Shown: piece after piece, positions 1-7,983 of the stretch
How the letters are laid out: each line of letters starts with the position of its first letter
Numbering within the stretch: the stretch's first letter is position 1
DNA from: CAZODA01 sp964578485
Lineage (GTDB): Bacteria > Bacteroidota > Bacteroidia > Bacteroidales > Marinilabiliaceae
DNA: 63,271 nt
Direction of reading: 5' to 3'
Assembly (NCBI GenBank): GCA_964578485.1
Contig: CAZODA010000014.1
Location: 1-63,271, forward strand
Translations under genes and position numbers: made by a program
The notes under the pieces: model-generated
The model's database searches: none
What the model was told of the DNA's origin: nothing
Seen by the model: only the letters and a program-made list of their open reading frames with translations

Positions 1-42
1 TTAATTATTGTTTTTAATATATAATCATGTCCGAGTGTTTAA

Positions 43-420
43 GGGGCTAAAACAGTAACAAGCTGCTCCAAGCTTGAACTAAATCAAGAATCAATATTAA
101 AAGGCAAACTCATCGGATACCTTAATTGCACTGATATTGAGAATAAAAACACATTGTTTGGAATTTTTATAATTTCAAATAACAGAGATTCATTATTAGC
201 CTTTAATGTTCCTTCTTCTATTTATGATATGGATATTACTAAAATTGAGTTTGGGATTAACTTTTTTGATGGGGATTCAATCTCATTTAATTACAGAAAT
301 GTTGAAAATGATGAGATGAAACAATTTGATTGTCCGCCGACAACAATGCAAAACCCGACTCTTTATTCCATTGAAAATTTTTCACAGGTAGCAATCACGA
401 ATATTAGCAAATTATATTAG
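43..420 (+). pseudogene. Degraded or 5'-truncated lipoprotein-like gene
   Basis: An open frame runs from just after a stop at 40-42 to the stop at 418-420, but it has no ATG at its head; the first usable start is a TTG at 154. Translated from the upstream stop it contains a Ser-Cys-Ser-Lys stretch that looks like the end of a lipoprotein signal, followed by a soluble region with a Cys-Pro-Pro motif near the C-terminus. The signal peptide core is missing or interrupted by stops at 22-24 and 40-42. I do not recognise a characterised family. Either a decayed small lipoprotein or a gene whose 5' part is damaged. Confidence 0.35.
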
Positions 421-612
421 CCATAAAAACTTTATAACTTGATAGGAATACCTCAAAATTCTTTATTAGATGGTAATAGGATTATCATTGCAAAAAATAT
501 AAACAGCACAAGTCTAAAAGAAAAAATAGAAAACATGTTGATTAAGTGAATAGAAGCAAAGTAGAGTTACATTATAAACTCAAAAAAAAATATCATTGTT
601 TGATTACTGCTT
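421..612. other. AT-rich intergenic spacer
   Basis: No open frame with a plausible start, no tRNA-like fold and no clear terminator was seen between the lipoprotein remnant and the promoter of the sigma factor gene. Confidence 0.5.
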
Positions 613-643
613 TTTGAAAACCTGCATGTTTTTTGTACCTTCA
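613..643 (+). promoter_or_regulatory. Candidate Bacteroidota promoter of the ECF sigma operon
   Basis: TTTG at 613-616 and TACCTTCA at 636-643 are 19 bp apart, which matches the Bacteroidota housekeeping pattern (-33 TTTG, -7 TAnnTTTG) with one change in the -7 box. A transcript starting near 650 would have only about 14 nt before the ATG at 664. Confidence 0.5.
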
Positions 644-663
644 TCGCTCGAAAAAGAGCGTTA

Positions 664-1212
664 ATGCATCCTGATGACAGCGAAATACTTGCAATGGCGA
701 AAACGCGTGAGCGTGAAGCTGCTTTTTCGCTGCTGGTTAAAAAATATCAGCAGCGGCTCTACTGGCATTTACGTAAAATGGTTATAGTACACGAGGATGC
801 CGACGACCTACTTCAAAACAGCTTTATTAAGATTTGGCAAAATTTAGATAAATTCAGAGGCGATTCGGCACTATTTACATGGATGTATAGAATAGCAACC
901 AATGAAGCTCTGAATTTTTTAAATAAAAAAAGAGCCGAATTATTAAATTCCTTTGAAGACCTGGAAAATATTTTAAGCACTCAAATCGATTCTGACCCAT
1001 TATTTTCAGGTAACGAAATTCAAAAAAGGTTACATAAATGTGTCCTAAATCTTCCGGATAAACAAAGAGCAGTATTTAACTTAAAATATTTTGACAAATT
1101 AAAATACGATGAAATAGCTGAAATATTAGACACTTCGGTTGGTGCACTAAAAGCATCATATTTCCATGCTGTAAGAAAAATTGAAGCATTAATAAAAAAT
1201 GATCTTTTTTAA
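664..1212 (+). CDS. ECF-type RNA polymerase sigma factor
   Basis: 182 residues, a normal length for an extracytoplasmic-function sigma-70 factor. Region 2 lies at about residues 25-90, with the DDLLQNSFIKIWQNL helix (2.1/2.2) and the FRGDSALFTWMYRIATNEALNF region (2.3/2.4). Region 4 lies at about 125-178, with LPDKQRAVFNLKY and a YDEIAEIL helix-turn-helix. It directs RNA polymerase to a dedicated regulon, usually in response to an envelope signal. It heads a three-gene plus-strand operon with a one-TM protein and a Spy-like periplasmic protein, which are the likely controllers of its activity. The start is the only in-frame ATG near the promoter at 613-643. Confidence 0.93.
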   Translation: MHPDDSEILAMAKTREREAAFSLLVKKYQQRLYWHLRKMVIVHEDADDLLQNSFIKIWQNLDKFRGDSALFTWMYRIATNEALNFLNKKRAELLNSFEDLENILSTQIDSDPLFSGNEIQKRLHKCVLNLPDKQRAVFNLKYFDKLKYDEIAEILDTSVGALKASYFHAVRKIEALIKNDLF

Positions 1213-1289
1213 CCTGATTAAACCTTTTAAATTAAAGACAATCAAATAGTAAATATAAGTGAAATTTATCATCTTTAGAATTAACTAAT

Positions 1290-1706
1290 ATGATGGATAA
1301 TGACAACATATGGAATAATGAGCATCCCTTTAAAGTGCCGGAAGGATATTTTGAAAACTTTGAAAGCAGTTTAAAACATAAGATTGATAAAGAAAAAAGA
1401 TCTGCAGCTTCTTTAAAAAGAAAGTTTTATACCCTTACGCCTTGGGTAGGTATAGCAGCCACATTTTTAATTATCGCACTTATTTATCGACAAGTTCCGG
1501 ATCGTGTCTTTTTAGAAAAATTTGAACAAGAACAAATTATAGAAATATTCCTTAACAAAATCTCTCCTGCTGATTATTTTAAAGAGTATGAATTGATCGA
1601 TTTCCTAGCTGAAGATGATCTAATAGAATTTGATTTATTCCCTGACAGTTTACTTTTAAAGCATATTGAAGATGAAGATATTATTATGCTATCGTTGATT
1701 CGCTGA
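1290..1706 (+). CDS. Single-TM acidic protein, possible anti-sigma partner
   Basis: 138 residues. The N-terminal cytoplasmic part carries a HPFKVPEGYFENF motif, often seen at the start of small Bacteroidota proteins next to ECF sigma genes. One membrane helix lies at about residues 47-66, and the distal part is strongly acidic (about 75-138). No zinc-binding anti-sigma motif (HxxxCxxC) is present, so it is not a ZAS-type anti-sigma. It lies 77 bp after the sigma gene and 35 bp before the Spy-like gene. By position and topology it could hold the sigma factor at the membrane, as CnrY does, but this is inference. Start: tandem ATG-ATG at 1290; either could be used. Confidence 0.7.
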   Translation: MMDNDNIWNNEHPFKVPEGYFENFESSLKHKIDKEKRSAASLKRKFYTLTPWVGIAATFLIIALIYRQVPDRVFLEKFEQEQIIEIFLNKISPADYFKEYELIDFLAEDDLIEFDLFPDSLLLKHIEDEDIIMLSLIR

Positions 1707-1741
1707 CAGGTTAATTTAATATTGAAATAAAATTTACCTCT

Positions 1742-2248
1742 ATGAAAACTTTTATAATACTGACCCTTAATCTATTGTTAGCCATTGCAACTTATGGACA
1801 GAGTGCTCCTCATAATCAACAAATTGAACGTTTTAAGGCTCAGAAGGTCGCCTTTTTGACAGAAAGAATTGGCTTAAATAGTGCGACCGCACAAAAATTT
1901 TGGCCAATTTATAACGAGTTTTCCGAAAAGTTAGATAGTTTAATCTTTGTTAGAAGCCAAGCCAGAAATAAACTTATAATCGAAGAAAAGAAATTAACAG
2001 AAAAACAAATATTGGAACTTCTGGATATTCAAATCGAATGCCAATGGAATGAGGCGAAACTTGGCCGAACTTACCACGAAAAATTTAAACAGGTTCTAAC
2101 TACAGATCAATTAAAAAGGTTTTACGAAGCTGAACATGAATTCAGAATGCGTTTAATTAAACAAATACGGGGTTTTAAAACTAATGCAATAAATAGCAAC
2201 AACAATCATTCATTTTATATGCAAACTACTTGGTTAAATCATTTTTAA
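1742..2248 (+). CDS. Spy/CpxP-like periplasmic protein
   Basis: 168 residues with a clear signal peptide (about 1-19, ending in TYGQS). The mature protein is all-helical and rich in charged residues, with two LTxxQ-like motifs: LTEKQILELL and LTTDQLKRFYEAE. That pattern is typical of the Spy/CpxP/ZraP/CnrX fold, whose members act as periplasmic chaperones or metal/stress sensors. As third gene of the sigma operon it may sense envelope state and act on the one-TM protein. Its last 23 bp overlap the 3' end of the convergent hisS gene. Confidence 0.75.
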   Translation: MKTFIILTLNLLLAIATYGQSAPHNQQIERFKAQKVAFLTERIGLNSATAQKFWPIYNEFSEKLDSLIFVRSQARNKLIIEEKKLTEKQILELLDIQIECQWNEAKLGRTYHEKFKQVLTTDQLKRFYEAEHEFRMRLIKQIRGFKTNAINSNNNHSFYMQTTWLNHF

Positions 2249-3599
2249 TTTTCGCCAAAGCTTCTTCAAGAGTTAATGTCTGCTGTTCTCCTGTTTGCAT
2301 ATTTTTAATTGTTATCATTTTATTGGTCATTTCAGTTTCACCAATCATAGCTACAAATTGTATATTTCTTTTATTTGCATATGCCATTTGGTTCTTTAAT
2401 CTAATGGCATCAGGGAACACTTCTGTACGAATTCCCTTATCTCTAAAAAATGATGCATATTTTAATACTGTAGATTCAAAATCACCAAAATTAACAAATA
2501 ATAAAGGCGTTGTAGTTGTAACAGAAGTAGGATATAAATTCAAATGATTCATAACGTCAAAAATTCGTTCGGCTCCAAAAGAAATTCCAACGCCTGAAAC
2601 ATTTTCCAAACCAAAGATTCCGGTTAAATCATCATATCTACCTCCACCGGTTATACTTCCTATTTCTAAATCCATTGATTTTACTTCAAATATAGCACCG
2701 GTATAATAATTTAAGCCTCTGGCTAATGTAAGATCAATATCAAGCAAAGACACAAGATTTAGTTCATTTACCAAACTTAAAATCACCTCTAATTCTTCAA
2801 TACCCTTGATTCCAATTTCTGAGTCTTTTAAGAGCTCCTTTAAAAATGTGAGTTTTTCCTCATTATTTCCAGATTGTGTCAATAAGGGCTGTAATTTATT
2901 AACAGAAGATTGATTGATTCCTTTTTCTAAAAGTTCCTTATTTACCTGTTCTAAGCCTACTTTATCAAGCTTATCAATAGCAATAGTAATGTCAATTATT
3001 TTATCAGGAGCATGAATTATTTCTGCAATCCCCATCAAAACCTTACGGTTATTCATTTTTATTGCCACCCTTAAATTTAAACGTTCGAAGACCTCATCAA
3101 CGACCTGAATCAATTCAACTTCATTTAGCAAACTACCGCTTCCAATAACGTCGATATCACATTGGTAAAACTCACGGTAACGTCCCTTTTGTGGTCGGTC
3201 GGCCCTCCATACAGGCTGAATCTGATAACGCTTAAAAGGAAAAATTAATTCATTCTGATGTTGAACAACAAAGCGGGCAAAAGGAACTGTTAAATCATAT
3301 CTTAAACCTTTGTCAGAAACTTGTCCGGCAAGCCTGTTAAAATCTTTAGCCATCAAAAGGTCCTCATCAACTTTTGAAAGGAAATTTCCTGAATTAAGAA
3401 TTTTAAACAATAACTTATCACCCTCTTCTCCATATTTCCCTAAAAGAGTTTCTAAATTTTCCATTGAAGGGGTTTCTACAGGCATATATCCATATTTTTG
3501 AAATACCTCTTTAATAGTATCAAAAATAAAATTACGCCTTACCATATCTGAAGGCAGAAAATCACGAGTTCCTGTTGGAACAGAAGGCTTTTGAGTCAT
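2226..3599 (-). CDS. hisS: Histidine--tRNA ligase
   Basis: 457 residues; charges tRNA-His with histidine in the cytoplasm. Class II synthetase landmarks are in order: the N-terminal PTGTRDFLP region, LRYDLTVPFARF, motif 2 (RYREFYQCDIDVIG), the histidine-specific ARGLNYYTGAIFEV motif, GGGRYDDL, and motif 3 (VGISFGAERI), followed by the C-terminal anticodon-binding domain (about 365-457). Slightly longer than the roughly 424-residue E. coli enzyme, as in other Bacteroidota. Monocistronic by appearance; the 3' end overlaps the convergent Spy-like gene. Confidence 0.97.
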   Translation of the reverse strand: MTQKPSVPTGTRDFLPSDMVRRNFIFDTIKEVFQKYGYMPVETPSMENLETLLGKYGEEGDKLLFKILNSGNFLSKVDEDLLMAKDFNRLAGQVSDKGLRYDLTVPFARFVVQHQNELIFPFKRYQIQPVWRADRPQKGRYREFYQCDIDVIGSGSLLNEVELIQVVDEVFERLNLRVAIKMNNRKVLMGIAEIIHAPDKIIDITIAIDKLDKVGLEQVNKELLEKGINQSSVNKLQPLLTQSGNNEEKLTFLKELLKDSEIGIKGIEELEVILSLVNELNLVSLLDIDLTLARGLNYYTGAIFEVKSMDLEIGSITGGGRYDDLTGIFGLENVSGVGISFGAERIFDVMNHLNLYPTSVTTTTPLLFVNFGDFESTVLKYASFFRDKGIRTEVFPDAIRLKNQMAYANKRNIQFVAMIGETEMTNKMITIKNMQTGEQQTLTLEEALAKIKNDLTK

Positions 3600-3726
3600 A
3601 AAAATATTTTAATCGAAAAATATTATTTAATAATAAAAACACATTAATATCACATTTATTTATATCAAGAGGAATAAAAAGATGTTCCATTATGATATTA
3701 TTACAGGCAAAGTTAAAAAAGATTCC

Positions 3727-4875
3727 TTACCATAAAGTAATACCGACACCATATTCAATCCAGTCGGCTTTAAAACCATCACGCGTTTTTAAACCAAGCT
3801 GTAAGAAGAAGCGTTCACCAATATCATATTTTAATGCAGGTCTGAAAAAGAAATGTCCCTTCATATCATGACCGCGCTCATGTAAATACGATCCCAACTG
3901 GAAGCGAAGTCCCATGCGCCAAAAGTTAAAATCATATCCTATATGTACTCCATATATATCTCTTGGAGAATTTTCATAATAGACCTTCAAACTTTTGTCA
4001 TAAAAGAAGTTTATGCCGGCAACAAAAGTACTTTTTGAATTTAACAAGTATTGATATTCCAGCCATGATGTAAATGTCGGATATTGAGCGTAAGTTCCTT
4101 TATCTTCATCATTCTGAACTAAGCCTCCGGCTACATAGGCCTGTACCTTGCTTTTTTTTATGGGTTCTGAAGTTCTGAAAGTTTCTAAAACCGGTCTAAC
4201 CTGTAATAAAGTTGAAGGGTATAAAGAATTATCAACCTTTCGTTGTTGTGAATTAAAATTGTATCGAAAGCCTAGATTAAAGCCTAACATATTTAATCCG
4301 GCATTTGGGCGAAAGGTACGACCGTTACTGAAATGTGTTAAATCTAAACCATACAAAAGGTCAATTTCTCTGTTAACAGAATATTTTGCTCCAATATTTA
4401 AATTAAAATAAACATTGAACCTTGAACCAATAGCATCATTCAATACATTAGTTTCTGAATCATAAGGTTTTAAATCGTAACTCAAACCTAATGCAGGCTC
4501 TAAAACTACTTGATGACGTTTTAAACCAAATAATGGAAATGATATAAAACCATATAAGGCGCCCGGTGAACCCAACAATTCAGGATTACCAATAAATCCA
4601 CTATACCAACCAAAACCATAATCAGGATATAAATACATGCTTTGCCAGGAATCAGGATTATTACTTTGCCAACCATAACGAACCTGAACAGCACCATAGC
4701 CATTTTCTAGAGCTCCTTTTAATGATTTTCCGGTATATAAATGACTACCGGAATGACCTCTTATTTCAAAAAATCTATAATCCCTATATATAGATTTATT
4801 TTGGGCCTCAGATTTAAAGCAAACAAAAAACGTCAACAAAAATATATATAAAATAATTTTCTTTAAATAAGTCAT
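3727..4875 (-). CDS. PagL-like acyloxyacyl hydrolase (lipid A deacylase family)
   Basis: 382 residues with a signal peptide (about 1-24, ending SEAQ) and a beta-rich body ending in aromatic residues (TLW), as in outer-membrane beta-barrels. Around residue 180 it has the HFSNGRTFRPNAGLN motif, which matches the His-Ser plus Asn active-site region of PagL/acyloxyacyl hydrolases that remove the 3-O-acyl chain of lipid A. At 382 residues it is much longer than PagL (about 170), with a second beta-rich half (about 240-382) that I cannot assign. It probably remodels LPS at the outer membrane. Transcribed alone, divergent from the iron importer. Confidence 0.78.
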   Translation of the reverse strand: MTYLKKIILYIFLLTFFVCFKSEAQNKSIYRDYRFFEIRGHSGSHLYTGKSLKGALENGYGAVQVRYGWQSNNPDSWQSMYLYPDYGFGWYSGFIGNPELLGSPGALYGFISFPLFGLKRHQVVLEPALGLSYDLKPYDSETNVLNDAIGSRFNVYFNLNIGAKYSVNREIDLLYGLDLTHFSNGRTFRPNAGLNMLGFNLGFRYNFNSQQRKVDNSLYPSTLLQVRPVLETFRTSEPIKKSKVQAYVAGGLVQNDEDKGTYAQYPTFTSWLEYQYLLNSKSTFVAGINFFYDKSLKVYYENSPRDIYGVHIGYDFNFWRMGLRFQLGSYLHERGHDMKGHFFFRPALKYDIGERFFLQLGLKTRDGFKADWIEYGVGITLW

Positions 4876-5068
4876 TGTTCTATCCTATACTGCTAATCAA
4901 TACAAAAAACTAAGCGTTTGCGATAAAAAAATAGTAGTTTATTTGCACAAAATCTATTCCACAATAAAATTTAAACTCTAAATATGTAATCTAAGCAAAA
5001 ATAACAAAAACTTTAAACAGCTTATAACTAATCACAAATACTGTAAAAACTTCAAAAAACCTTTTTAT

Positions 5069-5083
5069 TTAGAATGATTCTAA
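5069..5083. promoter_or_regulatory. Candidate Fur box
   Basis: TTAGAATGATTCTAA is a perfect 7-1-7 inverted repeat, the geometry of Fur operators. It lies directly next to a TAACTTTAC -7-like element (5085-5093), where a bound repressor would block RNA polymerase. The downstream genes encode a ferric iron importer, which fits iron-repressed control. Confidence 0.75.
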
Positions 5084-5084
5084 T

Positions 5085-5093
5085 TAACTTTAC
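5085..5093 (+). promoter_or_regulatory. Candidate -7 element of the iron importer operon
   Basis: TAACTTTAC fits the Bacteroidota -7 pattern TAnnTTTG with one change. The predicted start of transcription, near 5098-5101, rules out the TTG at 5097 as a translation start and favours the ATG at 5139. Confidence 0.5.
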
Positions 5094-5138
5094 GCATTGA
5101 AACCAAAATTTAGATTACGAACATTATATTTTTTTATC

Positions 5139-6167
5139 ATGTTAAGAGCACATTTATTTAAACTTGCTAAGCTTGCAACAATACTTGTTTTAATTACTGC
5201 TTGTAGCAAGCCGAATAAAATAGTAAATGTTTATTCCGGCAGACATTATCAAACTGATGAAAAACTTTTCAGAGAGTTTACCCGCCAAACGGGAATTAAA
5301 GTAAATCTGATAAAAGCCAATTCAGACCAACTTCTTACAAGGCTGGAAATGGAAGGGCTACATTCGCCGGCCGATCTTTTTATAACAGCTGACGCCGGAA
5401 GACTAATTTTGGCCAAAGAAAAGGGTCTTTTACAAGCAATTGAATCAGATTATATTCTATCGGTTGTTCCCAATCATTTTCGCGATAAAGAAAATTATTG
5501 GGCCGGATTTACAAAAAGAGCACGTGTAATAATATACTCTAAAGAGAGAGTTTCTTTAAATGAGCTTGACACTTATGAATCATTAATTTCAGATCATTGG
5601 AAAGGTCGATTATTAATCCGATCCTCACAGAACCATTACAATCAAACTTTAATGGCGTCGATAATTGCAGCAAATGGAGTTGAAGATGCTACAGAATGGG
5701 CACGCGGAATCACCAAAAACATGTCAAGGCCACCTGCAGGAAACGATCGTGATCAAATAAAAGGTATAGCAGCAGGTATTGGAGATATTGCAATAGCCAA
5801 TACTTATTATTTAGGCTTAATGTTGAATTCTACAAATCGTGAAGAAAGGGAAATTGCTTCTCAAATGGGAGTTTTTTTCCCAAATCAAAATGATAGAGGA
5901 ACTCATGTAAATATCAGTGGTTTAGCTATAGCAAAAGGGGCTCCAAATTACAAACACGCCATTATGCTATCAGAGTATTTGCTAAGTCAAGAAGCTCAGT
6001 ATGTATTTACGGAAGAAAACTATGAATATCCTGTCAATTCATCAGTTGAATGGTCTGACACTTTAAAAGAATGGGGTGATTTCAAAACGGATACTATTTC
6101 TTTATTTTTACTTGCAGGTTACTTAAATGAAGCAATGATCGTATTTAACCGTGCCGGTTGGGAATAA
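5139..6167 (+). CDS. Ferric iron ABC transporter, substrate-binding lipoprotein
   Basis: 342 residues from the ATG at 5139. The signal has a lipobox ending ITAC with Cys22, so the protein is a lipoprotein facing the periplasm. It belongs to the AfuA/FbpA/FutA family of Fe3+-binding proteins. The early YSGRHY motif (Tyr32, Tyr37) and the IANTYYLG motif (Tyr223, Tyr224) supply the tyrosines that bind ferric iron in this family. A longer reading from a TTG at 5097 adds 14 residues but would start at the predicted transcription start. First gene of a three-gene importer operon behind a Fur-like box. Confidence 0.92.
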   Translation: MLRAHLFKLAKLATILVLITACSKPNKIVNVYSGRHYQTDEKLFREFTRQTGIKVNLIKANSDQLLTRLEMEGLHSPADLFITADAGRLILAKEKGLLQAIESDYILSVVPNHFRDKENYWAGFTKRARVIIYSKERVSLNELDTYESLISDHWKGRLLIRSSQNHYNQTLMASIIAANGVEDATEWARGITKNMSRPPAGNDRDQIKGIAAGIGDIAIANTYYLGLMLNSTNREEREIASQMGVFFPNQNDRGTHVNISGLAIAKGAPNYKHAIMLSEYLLSQEAQYVFTEENYEYPVNSSVEWSDTLKEWGDFKTDTISLFLLAGYLNEAMIVFNRAGWE

Positions 6168-6242
6168 GCTTTATGACTAAAACTTTACGAAATCAAAAAG
6201 CCTTCCGCTCACTTTAAGTGAAACTATAATATGCCTGTTTTT

Positions 6243-6262
6243 CTTATAAATTTATTTATAAG
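6243..6262. repeat. Perfect 9-2-9 inverted repeat between binding protein and permease genes
   Basis: CTTATAAATTTATTTATAAG pairs perfectly with itself around a TT centre. It sits in the 139-bp gap (6168-6306) between the binding-protein and permease genes. It is all-AT except at the ends, so as RNA it would be a weak stem. It could be an operator, a processing site that sets binding-protein mRNA above permease mRNA, or chance in AT-rich DNA. Confidence 0.4.
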
Positions 6263-6306
6263 ATGATTAGATAATTCCTTGCCGTTAATATTTGAATGGG
6301 GATTTT

Positions 6307-7983
6307 ATGTTCAGCACTATTTTAAAAAAAATATCTCCGAAAAACAAAAAACACTATCTAAATGGTTGGATGGCAGGATCTTTTATTGTTTGTCTAACGA
6401 TTGCTTTTCCTCTGATAATCATATTTTCTCATCTTATTATTCCTGGGGATGAGGCTTGGCAACATATTACTAATAATTTACTAAGTGGATATATCGCCAA
6501 TACACTAATATTATTAGTGGCTGTTGCTGTATTAGTTGTTATTACAGGTATTTCAACTGCTTGGATGGTGAGTATGTATAATTTCCCCGGAAGTGAAATT
6601 ATACAATGGCTTTTAGTTTTACCTCTAACTATTCCACCTTATATTTTAGGATTCACCTGGGTAGGAATGTTAGACTATACTTCACCGGCATACGTTTTTC
6701 TAAGGAATACTTTTGGTTTTGAAACAGGGCAATTCCTTTTTTTCAATATTCTATCGCTTCCCGGAGCAATAATTATTTTTTCATTATCCTTATATCCCTA
6801 TGTTTTTCTTATTTCACAAACATGGTTTTCCCGCCAATCAAAGTCTATTTTAGAAGCCGGCTATTCATTGGGACATAGACCTTTATCTGTTTTTTTAAAA
6901 ATAGCATTACCCTTGTCACGTCCTGCATTAATAGCAGGTTTATCTCTTGCTTTAATGGAGGTTTTAAATGATTATGGCTTGGTTAGTTATTTCGGGGTTG
7001 ACACTTTTACAACAGGAATATTTACTGCTTGGTTTTCTTTTGCAAGTTCGGGATCAGCAACAAAGCTTAGCGGTTATTTAATGATTATAGTTTTAATAGT
7101 ATTTTTAATTGAAAGGTTAAACAGAGGTAAACGGAAATATCATACAATAAACAGCAATTATAAACCAATAAGAAAAAAGGAACTTAAAGGTATTAAAGGT
7201 GCACTTGCAACTTTGTTAACATCAATACCGGTTTTGCTGGGCTTTATTTTGCCTGTAGCGATGTTAATATATTGGACCATTCAAACCGGCAATATTGTTT
7301 TAAGTTATCGTTTTCTACCCTCATTGCGGCACAGCATTATATTAGCATCACTTAGTTCAATATTGGTAATTATTCTGGCAGTAATAATTAGTTATACAGA
7401 AAGAATAATACCAACAAAATTTGCCGCCTTCATGGCTCGTTTTGCAACAATTGGATATGTTATACCGGGAGCAATAATAGCAATAGGATTATTCATTCCT
7501 TTTACTTGGTTAGACAATAAAATATCGACTGTCACCGGAGGCTCTGCAAGAATCATTCTCACCGGCAGCTCAGCAATTTTAATTTTCGCATATACGGTAC
7601 GATTTATGGCTATTGGCTATAATAGTACTGAAGCAGCAATGGACGGACTCTCGAAATCCTTGGATGAAGCATCGGTATCGTTAGGGAAAACAAGATTTAA
7701 AACACTTCAAAAAATTGTTATCCCTGTAATTTACCAGGGAATATTAGCAGGCGGATTGTTAGTTTTTATTGATGTATTAAAAGAATTGCCTTTAACCTTG
7801 ATTTTAAGACCATTTAACTTTGATACTCTGGCGATTAGGGCCTTTGAATATGCTTCGGATGAAAGAATACAAGAAGCAGCACCCGCTTCATTTGTAATAA
7901 TTCTTATTGGGATTTTAATTATTGGGCTAATCAGTAAAATATTAAAAACACAGAATTATGTCAACCATACTAAAGACAATTAA
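6307..7983 (+). CDS. Ferric iron ABC transporter, fused double permease
   Basis: 558 residues from the ATG at 6307 (a TTG at 6292 would add five residues). About twelve hydrophobic segments form two tandem binding-protein-dependent permease domains, roughly residues 55-265 and 335-545. Each carries an EAA-type cytoplasmic loop that docks the ATPase: the first at LEAGYSLGHRPLSVFLKIALP, the second at DEASVSLGKTRF. This FbpB/AfuB-like fused permease forms the inner-membrane channel for Fe3+. Its 3' end overlaps the ATPase gene by 26 bp, which suggests translational coupling. Confidence 0.92.
   Translation: MFSTILKKISPKNKKHYLNGWMAGSFIVCLTIAFPLIIIFSHLIIPGDEAWQHITNNLLSGYIANTLILLVAVAVLVVITGISTAWMVSMYNFPGSEIIQWLLVLPLTIPPYILGFTWVGMLDYTSPAYVFLRNTFGFETGQFLFFNILSLPGAIIIFSLSLYPYVFLISQTWFSRQSKSILEAGYSLGHRPLSVFLKIALPLSRPALIAGLSLALMEVLNDYGLVSYFGVDTFTTGIFTAWFSFASSGSATKLSGYLMIIVLIVFLIERLNRGKRKYHTINSNYKPIRKKELKGIKGALATLLTSIPVLLGFILPVAMLIYWTIQTGNIVLSYRFLPSLRHSIILASLSSILVIILAVIISYTERIIPTKFAAFMARFATIGYVIPGAIIAIGLFIPFTWLDNKISTVTGGSARIILTGSSAILIFAYTVRFMAIGYNSTEAAMDGLSKSLDEASVSLGKTRFKTLQKIVIPVIYQGILAGGLLVFIDVLKELPLTLILRPFNFDTLAIRAFEYASDERIQEAAPASFVIILIGILIIGLISKILKTQNYVNHTKDN

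Noticed and set aside
5097..5138. TTG start adding 14 residues to the iron-binding protein
   Set aside because: It coincides with the predicted transcript start and delays the lipoprotein signal; the ATG at 5139 gives a normal lipobox.
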